Numbered from the stretch's first letter, positions 50,243 through 59,867 are shown. The stretch: 64,000 nt of DNA from Mycobacterium sp. E2479 (GCF_001667925.1 NZ_LZJR01000135.1:1-64000); one strand, 5' to 3'. Notes: generated by a model not told the origin, from the sequence alone. Made by a program: numbers and translations.

Positions 50243-53086
50243 TCAGGCGAACGCCTCTACCGGCGGGCACGAGCAGACCAGATTGCGATCGCCGTAGGCG
50301 CCGTCGATGCGGCGCACCGGCGGCCAGACCTTGGGCCGGAACTCCTTGCCCAGCGGATAGGCGGCCTGCTCCCGGGTGTAGGGGTGGTCCCAGTCGCCGA
50401 TCACCAGGCACTCGGCCGTGTGCGGTGCGCCCCGCAACGGGTTGTCGTCGGCGGGCCACTCCCCCGCGCCCACCCGGTCGATCTCGCCGCGGATGGCGAT
50501 CATGGCGTCGCAGAAGGCGTCGACCTCGGTCAGGGTCTCGCTCTCGGTGGGCTCCACCATCAGCGTGCCGGCCACCGGGAAACTCATGGTCGGCGCATGA
50601 AAACCATAGTCCGCCAATCGCTTTGCCACGTCGTCGACGGTGACACCGGTGGACTTTGTGATTCCACGAAGGTCCAGGATGCATTCGTGGGCGACCATCC
50701 CGTTCTCGCCGGTGTAAAGCACCGGGAAGTACTCGTCGAGGCGGCGGGCGATGTAATTGGCCGAGGTGATCGCGGTCAGCGAAGCCGCACGCAGGCCCTC
50801 GGCACCCATCATCCGGATGTAGGCCCAGCTGATCGGCAGGATCGACGCCGACCCGTAGGGCGCCGCCGACACCGGATGCCCCGGCGGCAGCTCGGCGGCG
50901 TGCGGGTGCCCCGGCAGGAACGGTGCCAGATGCGAGCGCACCGCCACCGGCCCGACGCCGGGCCCGCCGCCGCCGTGCGGAATGCAGAATGTCTTGTGCA
51001 GGTTCAGATGGCTGACATCGCCGCCGAACTCGCCCGGACGCGCCAGCCCGACCAGCGCGTTGAGGTTGGCACCGTCGATGTAGACCTGGCCCCCGGCGTC
51101 GTGCACCGCCGCACAGATCTCGGCAATGTCGTGCTCGTAGACGCCGTGTGTGGACGGATACGTGATCATCAGCGTCGACAGACGGTCGCGGTGCTCGCTG
51201 ACTTTGGCGCGCAGGTCGTTTAGGTCCACGTCGCCATTGGCGCGGCAGGCCACGACGACGACCCGCATCCCGGCCAGCGCCGCCGACGCGGCATTGGTGC
51301 CGTGCGCACTGGACGGGATGAGGCAGATGTCGCGGTGCGGTTCCCCGCGGCTGGCGTGGTAATCGTGAATGGCCAGCAGCCCGGCGTATTCGCCCTGCGA
51401 GCCGGCGTTGGGTTGCAGCGAGACGGCGTCGTAACCGGTGATCTGCACCAGCCAGGACTCCAGGTCGGCGATCAGACGCCGCAGGCCCGGGGTGTCCGAC
51501 GCCGGCGCGAACGGATGCTGGCGGGCGAACTCCGGCCAGGTGATCGGTTCCATCTCCGCGGCGGCGTTCAGCTTCATGGTGCAGGATCCAAGTGGAATCA
51601 TGCTGCGGTCCAAGGCAATATCTTTGTCAGCCAGCGTGCGCAGGTAGCGCATCATCGCGGTCTCGGTGCGGTACTGGGTGAACGCGGGATGGGTGAGAAA
51701 CTCCGATGTGCGGGTGATGATGCCCGCACCGCCGCCCACCTGCCCAGTGGCGTTTAGCTTGAAGGCCGCGAGCACCGCGGCGACGTGCTCATCGGTGGTG
51801 GTCTCGTCGCAGGCCACCGACACGTGGTCGTCGTCGACCCGCCACAGGTTGATGCCGGCGGCCTTGGCCGCGGCGATCACCTCGTCGGCGCGCCCGGGGA
51901 CCCGGGCCAGCACGGTGTCGAAGTACTTGTCGTGCACCAACGCATCACCAAGGGCGCCTGCGATCACCTCGGCGTGGCCGTGCACGCGGCGTGCCATCGC
52001 GGTCAGCCCCTCGGCGCCGTGGTAGCTGGCATACATCGCGGCCATCACCGCCAGCAGCACCTGCGCGGTACAGATGTTGCTGGTCGCCTTGTCGCGGCGG
52101 ATGTGCTGCTCGCGCGTCTGCAACGCCAGCCGGTAGGCCGGCGACCCGTCGGCGTCCAGCGACACACCGACCAGCCGGCCCGGCAGCTGACGCGCATGGT
52201 TGGCGTGCACCGCCAGGTAGCCGGCGTGTGGCCCACCGAATCCCATTGGCACGCCGAATCTTTGGGTGCTGCCGAAGGCGACGTCGGCACCGATCTCACC
52301 GGGAGGCGTTAGCAGCGTCATGGCGAGCAGGTCGGCGCCGATGGCGACTAGCGCACCCCGGTCGTGCGCCTGCTCCACCAGGTTCGACCAGTCGGTGACC
52401 CGGCCACTGGCCCCGGGCAGCTGGGCGATGACGCCGAAGAAGTCGCCTCCGTCGGGCAGGTCCGGAAGACCACTGCGCAGGTCGGCGGTGACGATCTCGA
52501 TGCCCAGGGGCTTGGCCCGCGTGGCCAGGATGGCCGCGGTCTGGGCGAAGGTGTCGGCGTCCACCGCCAGCCGGTGGGCCTTCCCGCGCGCCGCGCGATG
52601 CATCAGCGTCATGGCCTCCGCCGCCGCGGTGCCCTCGTCGAGCATCGAGGCGTTGGCGACCTCGAGGCCGGTCAGGTCCGCGACCATCGTCTGGAAATTC
52701 AGCAGCGCCTCGAGCCGGCCCTGGCTGATCTCCGGCTGGTACGGAGTGTAGGCGGTGTACCAGGCCGGGTTCTCCAAGATGTTGCGCAGCAACACCGGCG
52801 GCGTGAGCGTGTCGTAGTAGCCCTGCCCGATCATGGACACGGCCACCGTGTTGGCCTCGGCCAGCGATCGCAGCTCGGCCAGCGCTTCGGCTTCGCTGGC
52901 GGGCGGCGGCAGCCGGTCGAGACCGGGCGCGGCGCCACGGCCGGTCAGCCGGTCCAGGATGCCGGCGGGAACCGCCTTGGCGGCAAGCTCGTCCAGCGAG
53001 TCCACACCGATGACGGCGAGCATGGCGGCGACGGCTTGGCTGTCCGGGCCGATGTGCCGAGCCGCGAAAGTGAATTGATCGGACAC
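50243..53086 (-). CDS. gcvB: Glycine dehydrogenase (decarboxylating), P-protein GcvB
   Basis: The 947-residue PLP enzyme decarboxylates glycine and passes the aminomethyl group to the lipoyl arm of GcvH. It is the fused (alpha plus beta) form. The PLP lysine is K698 in NLHKTFCIPHGGGGPGVGPV. The GTG at 53086 with CAGGAG upstream is used (SDQFTFAARHIG follows, as in the family); the open frame reaches further into the riboswitch. Expression should be turned on by glycine through the tandem riboswitch. Confidence 0.96.
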   Translation of the reverse strand: MSDQFTFAARHIGPDSQAVAAMLAVIGVDSLDELAAKAVPAGILDRLTGRGAAPGLDRLPPPASEAEALAELRSLAEANTVAVSMIGQGYYDTLTPPVLLRNILENPAWYTAYTPYQPEISQGRLEALLNFQTMVADLTGLEVANASMLDEGTAAAEAMTLMHRAARGKAHRLAVDADTFAQTAAILATRAKPLGIEIVTADLRSGLPDLPDGGDFFGVIAQLPGASGRVTDWSNLVEQAHDRGALVAIGADLLAMTLLTPPGEIGADVAFGSTQRFGVPMGFGGPHAGYLAVHANHARQLPGRLVGVSLDADGSPAYRLALQTREQHIRRDKATSNICTAQVLLAVMAAMYASYHGAEGLTAMARRVHGHAEVIAGALGDALVHDKYFDTVLARVPGRADEVIAAAKAAGINLWRVDDDHVSVACDETTTDEHVAAVLAAFKLNATGQVGGGAGIITRTSEFLTHPAFTQYRTETAMMRYLRTLADKDIALDRSMIPLGSCTMKLNAAAEMEPITWPEFARQHPFAPASDTPGLRRLIADLESWLVQITGYDAVSLQPNAGSQGEYAGLLAIHDYHASRGEPHRDICLIPSSAHGTNAASAALAGMRVVVVACRANGDVDLNDLRAKVSEHRDRLSTLMITYPSTHGVYEHDIAEICAAVHDAGGQVYIDGANLNALVGLARPGEFGGDVSHLNLHKTFCIPHGGGGPGVGPVAVRSHLAPFLPGHPHAAELPPGHPVSAAPYGSASILPISWAYIRMMGAEGLRAASLTAITSANYIARRLDEYFPVLYTGENGMVAHECILDLRGITKSTGVTVDDVAKRLADYGFHAPTMSFPVAGTLMVEPTESETLTEVDAFCDAMIAIRGEIDRVGAGEWPADDNPLRGAPHTAECLVIGDWDHPYTREQAAYPLGKEFRPKVWPPVRRIDGAYGDRNLVCSCPPVEAFA

Positions 53087-53140
53087 TGGAACTCCTGAGT
53101 AAGACATATCAAGGCAGAGGACTAGCGGCCCTCCCCCTCT

Positions 53141-53348
53141 GTCTTCACCCGTTCGCCGGGCGCCTGAGAGATTCGGCGCGCGATGCCGCGTGCGCGCCTT
53201 TCCCCATCGGCGGGTGCGGGCCACAGGGGTCCACACCGCTTTCCAGAGGCATCATGATTTCGTGCGGTCCGGGTGCCTGAGAGGTTGACGGAGAGGTGTT
53301 GCTCCTTCGGCGTCCGTGGCTGGCAGCCACGAAACTCTCCCGCTCGAT
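53141..53348 (-). ncRNA. Tandem glycine riboswitch (gcvB leader)
   Basis: Aptamer 1 (about 53346-53262) contains GCGGGAGAG, CGCCGAAGGAGCAA and CCTCTCAGGCACCCGGAC. Aptamer 2 (about 53255-53143) contains CCTCTGGAAAGC, CGCCGATGGGGAAAG and ATCTCTCAGGCGCCCGG. These are the conserved cores of the glycine riboswitch pair, joined by a short linker. An inverted repeat CAGAGG/CCTCTG at 53115-53141 lies between the second aptamer and the ribosome site and may form part of the expression platform. Such switches turn on glycine cleavage genes. Confidence 0.92.
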
Positions 53349-53403
53349 TGCGATGCGCAGCCCAGTTTACCCGGCCGCGTACGGCCCGGTCGCGGGCGCG
53401 CCG

Positions 53404-54033
53404 TCAGCCGATCTTGCGGTCGCGGTGCTTGCGCCGGGACGCCAGTTCGTCCTCGGGCTCGGCGATCGACTCGCCGCCGTCGGCTCTTTCGCCGGGGAAG
53501 TCCGCGATGACGCCGGTCAGCTCGCGCATGGCGCCCGACACGGCGATGCCGAAGACGCCCTGCCCGCCCTGCAACAAATCGACGACCTCTTCGGCCGACG
53601 TGCACTCGTAGACGGTGGTGCCGTCGGAGAACAGGGTGATGTTGGCCAGATCCTGGACGCCACGCTGACGCAGATGATCGACCGCGACGCGGATGTTGTG
53701 CAACGAGATTCCGGTGTCGAGCAGCCGTTTGACGATTTTGAGGACCAGGATGTCCTTGAACGAATAGAGCCGCTGGCTGCCGGAGCCCGCCGCGCTACGG
53801 ATCGACGGCACCACCAGCGAGGTGCGCGCCCAGTAGTCCAGCTGCCGGTAGGTGATGCCGGCAATTTGGCAGGCACTCGGACCGCGGTAGCCGACCAGCT
53901 CGTCGGGCACGGAGTCGTCCGGGAAAAGCCCGGGCTGCACGGGCGCGCTGGCCACGGAGACACCGCGGTCACTGGTCGCCGGGCTGCCGCTCTCAGCTAG
54001 GTTGACCTGCTCTTGGCGTGGCTGCTCGCTCAC
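53404..54033 (-). CDS. MerR-type regulator (Rv1830-like)
   Basis: The 209-residue protein has a MerR winged helix (about 45-120, RGPSACQIAGITYRQLDYWARTSLVVPS) and a C-terminal region with no metal-binding cysteines. It ends in a basic tail. GTG at 54033 with GAGAGGAA upstream is chosen. It is the Rv1830 equivalent in the conserved garA-MerR-BFN-MerR cluster. The gcvB promoter must lie within its 3' part or the short gap after it. Confidence 0.88.
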   Translation of the reverse strand: MSEQPRQEQVNLAESGSPATSDRGVSVASAPVQPGLFPDDSVPDELVGYRGPSACQIAGITYRQLDYWARTSLVVPSIRSAAGSGSQRLYSFKDILVLKIVKRLLDTGISLHNIRVAVDHLRQRGVQDLANITLFSDGTTVYECTSAEEVVDLLQGGQGVFGIAVSGAMRELTGVIADFPGERADGGESIAEPEDELASRRKHRDRKIG

Positions 54034-54311
54034 GGTGGTTCCTCTCCGCGATCGCGCTCTCGTCGTTAGCTGCGTCCCTGGCTGCAGTGCAGCCACGTTT
54101 GCTCAGGCCCGAGTGCTAGTAGAGCTTACGCTTTCCGATAGCCGCCGCGCCTGTAGTCGCGAACAAAGTATGGCCGCCGCGGGGCCAAGTGGGCGGGCTA
54201 TCCGTCAGCGTGTCGACATCGTGGCGTGGTTCGAGATGGATCCGTGATGTCGCTTTTCAGGCTAGACCAGCCGCCCCGCGGTTCCCAAGTGCTGGTCGAG
54301 GCAGGTTTTCG
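54034..54311 (-). other. Intergenic region upstream of the MerR (Rv1830-like) gene
   Basis: The 278-bp gap between two minus-strand genes shows no gene, repeat or RNA that I can recognise. It should contain the promoter of the Rv1830-like gene. Confidence 0.5.
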
Positions 54312-54806
54312 TTAGGTGGCTTTGAAATCGTCGGGAGACACGCTATCGAGAAATTCTTTGAACTTCTCCACCTCGTCCTCCCGGACCGCGGTGCCACCTT
54401 CCTCGTCACTCTCATCGGGGATCAAAAGGCCGGCTTGGGCGAGCACGCCTTCTTCGACATAGATCGGAACGCCGACACGTAGTGCGATCGCGACCGAGTC
54501 GGACGGACGGGCCGACACGGTGATGTTGCGGTCGAAAACCAGGTCAGCGTAGAAAGTGCCCTCTTGCAGATCAACGATCCGCACCTCTTTCAGCGAATGC
54601 CCAAGCGCGGCAATGACATCCCTGATCAGATCGTGCGTCAACGGGCGCGGGGGCTCAACGCCTTGCTGCTCGAGCGCGATGGCCGCGGCCTCCGACTGAC
54701 CGATCCAGATCGGAAGGTAACGATCACCGTTCGTTTCGCGCAGTAACAGCACCGGCTGGTTCTGCGGCTGCTCGACGCGAATGCCGACAACACGAACTTC
54801 ACCCAT
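54312..54806 (-). CDS. Bifunctional nuclease family protein, DUF151 (Rv1829-like)
   Basis: The 164-residue protein has the BFN/DUF151 domain: RYLPIWIGQSEAAAIALEQQGVEPPRPLTHDLIRDVI and ADLVFDRNITVSARPSDSVAIALRVGVPIYV. It has an acidic C-terminal tail. Members have weak DNase/RNase activity or act in RNA metabolism. It follows the Rv1828-like MerR gene by 114 bp on the same strand. Confidence 0.9.
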   Translation of the reverse strand: MGEVRVVGIRVEQPQNQPVLLLRETNGDRYLPIWIGQSEAAAIALEQQGVEPPRPLTHDLIRDVIAALGHSLKEVRIVDLQEGTFYADLVFDRNITVSARPSDSVAIALRVGVPIYVEEGVLAQAGLLIPDESDEEGGTAVREDEVEKFKEFLDSVSPDDFKAT

Positions 54807-54920
54807 TTGTGTCTGCCCTCCGCATTAGTGGCGCCGGTCGGCTTGGTGATCGCCAGGGACGGCGAGGTTCAAAGTTCCGCGCTGCTGCCGAAAACCAAGC
54901 TGTCGACCGAAGTCTAGTCC

Positions 54921-55673
54921 TCAGCGATCCAGTACGTCGCGAACGGCGGATTTGATCAACGACGTGTGCAACGTGATGGCGAGCGCCGCGACTTCGCGGG
55001 CCAAATCGTCGGCGCGATCGCGTGCGCCGGCCTTGCCGGCCTTGACTACCGGTCCGGCGATTTGCGCGATCAGGTCCGACTGCCGATCGGCGGCCGAGCG
55101 GAAAGCGCGCAAATGTCGCGGTTCGACACCGTAATCCGACAGCGCCCGCGCACATTGCAGGATGACGACCGCATGCTCGTCGAAGAAACCGGCGGGTCCG
55201 GTGGTGATGACTCCGGCTTTGAGTAGCGCGGTCAGCAGGTCGTCCTTGACGCCCGCGCGGTTCAGCAGTTCTTCGCGGCTCAGCCGGACGTGGGTGGGGG
55301 TCACCGCCGAGGTGTCGGAGCCCGCATCCACCCCAGCGGCCTCCCCGGTTCCCGCCACGGATACCAGGCGCGGGGCGGAATAAGACGTTCGGACGGGCGG
55401 CAGTTCGCCGTCGGGTTGGGCGTCCAATTGCGCCCTGATGACCTTCAGCGGCAGGTAGTGATCGCGTTGCGCGGTAAGGATGAACCGCAACCGTGCGCAG
55501 TCGTACGCGGTGAACCTTCGATACCCCGACGCGGCCCGCTGCGGCGTCACCAGCCCCTCGGCCTCCAGGAAGCGGATCTTGGAGATGGTGACATCGGGGA
55601 AGTCCGGCCTCAGCAGTTCCAGGACCGCCCCAATCGACATCCCGGCCAGTGCCGAGCTATCGGGTGCGCTCAC
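54921..55673 (-). CDS. MerR-type regulator (Rv1828-like)
   Basis: The 250-residue protein has an N-terminal MerR helix-turn-helix (MSIGAVLELLRPDFPDVTISKIRFLEAEGLVTPQR) and a larger C-terminal effector domain (about 125-250). No thiol metal site is present. The start GTG overlaps the garA stop as TAGTG by 1 nt, so translation of the two is coupled. It is the Rv1828 equivalent. Confidence 0.9.
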   Translation of the reverse strand: MSAPDSSALAGMSIGAVLELLRPDFPDVTISKIRFLEAEGLVTPQRAASGYRRFTAYDCARLRFILTAQRDHYLPLKVIRAQLDAQPDGELPPVRTSYSAPRLVSVAGTGEAAGVDAGSDTSAVTPTHVRLSREELLNRAGVKDDLLTALLKAGVITTGPAGFFDEHAVVILQCARALSDYGVEPRHLRAFRSAADRQSDLIAQIAGPVVKAGKAGARDRADDLAREVAALAITLHTSLIKSAVRDVLDR

Positions 55674-56155
55674 TAGCCTGAAGATCCTCCATCCTCACCC
55701 TGCTTGGGTCCGGTCAGAAACACCAAGCGGAACTTGCCGATCTGCACCTCGTCACCGTTGGCAAGCACCGCGGAGTCCACGGGCTCACGGTTGACGTAGG
55801 TGCCGTTGAGACTACCAACGTCGACCACGCTGAATTCGTCGTTTTCCAACCTGAATTCGGCGTGCCGGCGGCTGACGGTGACGTCGTCGAGGAAAATGTC
55901 GCTGTCGGGGTGCCGGCCGGCGGACGTGGTCGGTTGGTCCAGCAAAAAGCGAGAGCCCGCGTTCGGTCCCCGCTTGACGACCAGCAACGCCGAGCCGGCG
56001 GGGAGTCCCTCGACTCCGGACACCGCACTCTCGGTTCCCGCTTGTGCGGGAGCGTCCAGCTCGTTGAGGAAGTCGGCACGGAAGACAGAAGTCGTCTCTA
56101 CCGTGACTTCGTCCGAATTCTGGTCTTGCTGATTTCCTGAGTCCATGTCCGTCAC
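55673..56155 (-). CDS. garA: FHA protein GarA (glycogen accumulation regulator)
   Basis: The 160-residue protein has a C-terminal FHA domain (about 55-150, SAGRHPDSDIFLDDVTVSRRHAEF, SLNGTYVNRE). The N-terminal kinase site ETTS is conserved, with T21 and T22 at the same positions as in M. tuberculosis. Unphosphorylated GarA inhibits 2-oxoglutarate decarboxylase and NAD-glutamate dehydrogenase and activates glutamate synthase; PknG/PknB phosphorylation makes it bind its own FHA domain. It is coupled to the MerR gene downstream. Confidence 0.96.
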   Translation of the reverse strand: MTDMDSGNQQDQNSDEVTVETTSVFRADFLNELDAPAQAGTESAVSGVEGLPAGSALLVVKRGPNAGSRFLLDQPTTSAGRHPDSDIFLDDVTVSRRHAEFRLENDEFSVVDVGSLNGTYVNREPVDSAVLANGDEVQIGKFRLVFLTGPKQGEDGGSSG

Positions 56156-56441
56156 GCGCTGCTCCTCACTGGCTGCTGTGGCGTTGTCTGCCCGGGCCGC
56201 TCGGCCGGCTTTCGCACCGGGATTCTTCGCCCGGAATGCCGTTTACTGCCGTCTTCTACTTGCAAGTGTCTTTCAGATGTTTTTCAGGGTCTTCGAAGGT
56301 GTTCAAAGGTCGATCTGTCGACGGTACCGCGCACGGGCTTGCAATGCGCCCACCACCTGACGATCCGAAACATCGACTCCCCCGCGTACCCTGGGTGCAC
56401 CGCTCGCTCGCCGGGCGGGGCTGCAGGGACATTAGCAACCG

Positions 56442-56840
56442 TCATTCGGTCAGGGTTCCGCGGTAGGCCTCGGCGTCCAGCAGCGAAGAAATCGTCGACT
56501 CCAATTCGCCGACGTCGGATACCTGCACATCCAGCAGCCAGCCGGCGCCGTACGGGTCGGAGTTCACCAGTTGCGGACTGCCGTCCAGATCGCTGTTGAC
56601 CGCAGAAACCTTGCCGGACACCGGCGCGTATAGGTCGGACACCGATTTCGTGGACTCGACCTCACCGAAGGATTCGCCTGCGGTCAATTCGTCGCCCACG
56701 TCGGGCAGTTGAACGAAGACGACATCGCCCAACGCGGACTGCGCGAAATCGGTGATGCCCACTCGCACGGTGTCATCCCCGCTGCGGCGAACCCATTCGT
56801 GTTCAGCGGTGTAGCGCAGATCGGGTGGGATATCGCTCAC
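56442..56840 (-). CDS. gcvH: Glycine cleavage H-protein GcvH
   Basis: The 132-residue lipoyl carrier has the lipoylated lysine K65 in EVESTKSVSDL and the usual hammerhead fold (GDVVFVQLPDVGD). It shuttles the aminomethyl group from GcvB to the T-protein. The start is GTG. It lies upstream of garA across 286 bp with no gene; that gap should hold the garA promoter. Confidence 0.96.
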   Translation of the reverse strand: MSDIPPDLRYTAEHEWVRRSGDDTVRVGITDFAQSALGDVVFVQLPDVGDELTAGESFGEVESTKSVSDLYAPVSGKVSAVNSDLDGSPQLVNSDPYGAGWLLDVQVSDVGELESTISSLLDAEAYRGTLTE

Positions 56841-56868
56841 GGGAGATCCTGTTCTGTTTGGGCGGTGC

Positions 56869-57768
56869 TCACTTGACGGGCTGAGCGTATTGGTGTGGTT
56901 TTGGTTGTCGCAAGGTGGTCACGTCCAACCGGTCGGCCTGCTGGACGGACATTCGCGCACCGACACGCTTGACAGTGTCCTGCGCACCACCGGGAATGTT
57001 CATGGCCGCGGCGAGGGTGGGTGGATCGCCAATCGCCAGAATCGAATACGACGGCGACAGTGTTTTGGAGTCGATCGTCAGCGACCCAGGCATACCCACG
57101 ACCCACGTGTCGACACCTACTCGCACCGATTGGTGCGCGTCGTTGACTTCGATGGCCTCGGCGCCGGCAGCCCGCAGCTCATTGATCACGTCGAGCATCG
57201 CCTCGGGCGAAACTCCGGGCCCGGGGTCGTCGATGGTGACGGTAACGCCGGGCCCGGTGGCGCCGACTGCTCCGACCAGAATGGACAGCGCCGCCAGCCT
57301 GGACTGCGCGGATCGAATCGCGGCCTGGTCGTTGTTTCCGGACGCCTGCAACAAATTCAGCGTGTTCTGCAGTTCGTTCACCTCGGTGTTGAGCGTGCCT
57401 TCGCGTTGTCGCAACGAATCCAGCAGCACTAGAAGGTCTGCGGGGCGGGCCGTCTCGAGTGAGTCACCCGACTCGGTCTGGCGCACCTGGGTGACGATGG
57501 CCAGGCCGAGCAGCAGGCAGAGCATGGCGGCCAGCGTCCCGAAGGCCATCCGGGACCGACCGCCGAGCGCCATGCCGGATAGCCCGGTGCGGTGCACCGG
57601 GCCGATTTCGGGACGCGGGCTTTTCGCGGCAAGTTCGTGGCGGCCGCGCGGCGCGCCCGGTTCCGGCGGCGCAGCGGTTCCGGCGTCACCGGGCCCGGTT
57701 GGCCCGTCAGCACTTTGACCGCCGGCGGCGCGTTGGCCGGCGGCGCGGTCTTGCGGATCCTGGCTCAC
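56869..57768 (-). CDS. DUF881 membrane protein (Rv1825-like)
   Basis: The 299-residue protein has a proline/glycine-rich cytosolic start, one membrane helix (MAFGTLAAMLCLLLGLAIVTQV), a coiled coil (DLLVLLDSLRQREGTLNTEVNELQNTLNLLQ) and the DUF881 domain with GPGVTVTIDDPGPGV. The family is also found in Bacillus division clusters and acts at the cell surface or septum. GTG at 57768 with GAGGTG is chosen; GTG at 57774 is an alternative. Confidence 0.85.
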   Translation of the reverse strand: MSQDPQDRAAGQRAAGGQSADGPTGPGDAGTAAPPEPGAPRGRHELAAKSPRPEIGPVHRTGLSGMALGGRSRMAFGTLAAMLCLLLGLAIVTQVRQTESGDSLETARPADLLVLLDSLRQREGTLNTEVNELQNTLNLLQASGNNDQAAIRSAQSRLAALSILVGAVGATGPGVTVTIDDPGPGVSPEAMLDVINELRAAGAEAIEVNDAHQSVRVGVDTWVVGMPGSLTIDSKTLSPSYSILAIGDPPTLAAAMNIPGGAQDTVKRVGARMSVQQADRLDVTTLRQPKPHQYAQPVK

Positions 57769-57784
57769 GTTCACCTCGACTGCG

Positions 57785-58117
57785 TTACGCCCCGAACAGC
57801 CTACGGCGCAGGGCGGCGGCATTGCCGAAGATGCGGATACCCAGCACGACGATGATGGCGGTGGACAGCTGCGTCCCCACGCCCAGCTGATCGCCGACAT
57901 AGACGATCAGCGCGGCAACAAAGACGTTGAACACGAAGGAAACGACGAAGACCTTCGGATCGAAAATCCGTTCCAGATAGGCACGTAACCCGCCGAACAC
58001 CGCGTCCAGCGCCGCGACCACCGCGATCGGCAGGTAGGGCTGGACTACTTCTGGCACCGCGGGGTGAAAAACCAGGCCGAGCACGATGCCGATCGCCAGT
58101 GCTGCGATACCGATCAT
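57785..58117 (-). CDS. Small basic membrane protein, DUF1290/SbpA (Rv1824-like)
   Basis: The 110-residue protein has three helices and the family core LPIAVVAALDAVFGGLRAYLERIFDPKVFVVSF. It belongs to the Sbp family encoded between the two DUF881 genes, the same trio seen in Bacillus. Role unknown, probably in envelope or division. Confidence 0.9.
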   Translation of the reverse strand: MIGIAALAIGIVLGLVFHPAVPEVVQPYLPIAVVAALDAVFGGLRAYLERIFDPKVFVVSFVFNVFVAALIVYVGDQLGVGTQLSTAIIVVLGIRIFGNAAALRRRLFGA

Positions 58118-58172
58118 GCTTGGTTTCCCGTCCGCGTCTCACACCGGGGGATGTGTCTGTCGAGGACTTTTC

Positions 58173-59099
58173 TCACTGTGGCCCAATCTGCTTGGCGAAC
58201 TTGACATCCCGGATCGATCCGGCAGGAAGCGTTAGTCCGTCGGCGGCATCCACCGTAACGACGACACCGTAGGAGATCTGCAGCAACCTCAGTCGCTGCA
58301 TTCCGGGACTGTTGTCGAAGACATCGCGCATGGCGCGTGGCGGCCCGATCGCCAGGACTGTGTACGGACTGCTTGTCGGGTTGTTGTCGACGAGGATCGC
58401 GCCGCCGGCTTGCCGAATGGTCACGTTCGGCCCGATCCGCACACCGCCCACGGAAATGGCCTCGGCACCACTCGCCCACAACGAGTTGACCAGCAGCTGC
58501 AGATCACGGTCCAGGATGATTTGCCTACTGCCGTTGACCCGCTGCTTCGACACGTCGGAAAGGTTCGGACTGGCACCGGGATCGGTGACTGTCACCTTCA
58601 GGCCCGGCCCGATGATCGCCGTGCTGGCGGCCGCCAGGCTGAGCGCGTCAAGCCGTTTCAATAGCCGCTGTCCCTGGGCGTCTTCGGCCAGGGCGTGGCG
58701 CTGCACGTCGTCGACGCGTGTCGCGAGCTCGCTACGGCGCTTATTCAGCTTGGCCGCGGAGCTTTCCGTCGACCTCACATGGCCCAAGAGCAGCTGCTGC
58801 GCGGAGCGCACCCCGGGCGCCACCGAGCGGGCCTGCGCGACCGCGGCGGCGAAAACCGTCGCGATCAGCAGTGCCGCCGCGGCCTGCCAGAGCCAACCGA
58901 ACACTCGCCGGCGTCCGCTGCGTGGCGCGTCGCCAGTGCTCCGTTTGGCCGCCGCCGCGGCATATCCGGGGTCCAGGTGCTCGGACAGCAGCGCGCGCAA
59001 CAGCGACGGCACGGGGATCTGCTTGGGACGCGACGCCACATGAGCGCCATGGCCGGCGTTGGGGTCGTAACCGCCGAGCAGACGGTCCACGTCAGCCAT
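58173..59099 (-). CDS. DUF881 membrane protein (Rv1823-like)
   Basis: The 308-residue protein has a single membrane helix at about 70-90, a coiled coil (SSAAKLNKRRSELATRVDDVQRHALAEDAQ) and a DUF881 domain containing GPGLKVTVTDPG. It overlaps the pgsA2 gene by 8 bp at its start. It shares its fold with the other DUF881 protein nearby, and the two may form a complex with the small basic protein. Confidence 0.9.
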   Translation of the reverse strand: MADVDRLLGGYDPNAGHGAHVASRPKQIPVPSLLRALLSEHLDPGYAAAAAKRSTGDAPRSGRRRVFGWLWQAAAALLIATVFAAAVAQARSVAPGVRSAQQLLLGHVRSTESSAAKLNKRRSELATRVDDVQRHALAEDAQGQRLLKRLDALSLAAASTAIIGPGLKVTVTDPGASPNLSDVSKQRVNGSRQIILDRDLQLLVNSLWASGAEAISVGGVRIGPNVTIRQAGGAILVDNNPTSSPYTVLAIGPPRAMRDVFDNSPGMQRLRLLQISYGVVVTVDAADGLTLPAGSIRDVKFAKQIGPQ

Positions 59100-59721
59100 G
59101 GTCAGCCACCTTCGCCGACGCCGACGGCCGAGAATCGCGGTCGACCTTGGGCATGCGTCGCAGCACGAGAATCATCTGCACCGCGTACTGCACGAACGCC
59201 CACAGGTAGGCGTACATACCCCAGATCAAAAAGGCCCAACCGCAGGCCCCGATCACGCGGCTCCAGAGCGCGTCCCAGGTGCCCAGCAGCACCAGCGGAA
59301 AGCCGGACATCAACGCGAACGTCGCGGCCTTGCCGATGTAGGTCACCGGCAACGCGGACAACCCGCGACTCCACAGCAGGGGCAGTGTGGTAGCCAACAG
59401 ACCGTCGCGCGCGAGCAGGACGATGACGAACCACCACGGCACGATCCCGCCGAAGGCCAGCACGACGGGCACCGCGATCATGTAGAGGCGGTCGACGGCC
59501 GGGTCAAGCAGCACCCCCAGCCGTGAGGATTGATTGAGCAGCCGGGCGATCTTGCCGTCGGCCCAGTCCGAGGCGCCGCTGAACATCAGAATCGCGACCG
59601 CCCATCCGTTGGCGTGCGCGACCACCAGGACGTAGACGAACACCGGGATCAGCGCCAGGCGGACAGCGCTGAGCACGTTGGGCACCGTCAGCACGCGGTT
59701 GGGCGGTAGCACCGGCTCCAT
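59092..59721 (-). CDS. pgsA2: CDP-alcohol phosphatidyltransferase PgsA2
   Basis: The 209-residue membrane enzyme carries the complete CDP-alcohol motif D52-x2-D55-G-x2-A-R-x8-G69-x3-D73-x3-D77. It transfers a phosphatidyl group from CDP-diacylglycerol to an alcohol (glycerol 3-phosphate or a phosphatidylglycerol-type acceptor). Length equals that of Rv1822. It overlaps the DUF881 gene by 8 bp. Confidence 0.93.
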   Translation of the reverse strand: MEPVLPPNRVLTVPNVLSAVRLALIPVFVYVLVVAHANGWAVAILMFSGASDWADGKIARLLNQSSRLGVLLDPAVDRLYMIAVPVVLAFGGIVPWWFVIVLLARDGLLATTLPLLWSRGLSALPVTYIGKAATFALMSGFPLVLLGTWDALWSRVIGACGWAFLIWGMYAYLWAFVQYAVQMILVLRRMPKVDRDSRPSASAKVADHG

Positions 59722-59748
59722 GAGCCGTGACCTTAACCCGGCGACGAT

Positions 59749-59769
59749 GCGGTCCGCACGACGGACCGC
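59749..59769 (-). terminator. Hairpin between secA2 and pgsA2
   Basis: GCGGTCC and GGACCGC form 7-bp arms around a 7-nt loop, 99 bp downstream of the secA2 stop. There is no T-run. Confidence 0.35.
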
Positions 59770-59867
59770 TGAGGAGCAGCGCAGTCAGCCGTAGCCGAAC
59801 ACCGAACGCCCGGCTGGGCGCACACTCGAGCTCGAACGCGGCCGGCCGCGCGCCGGCGTGACTGCGC

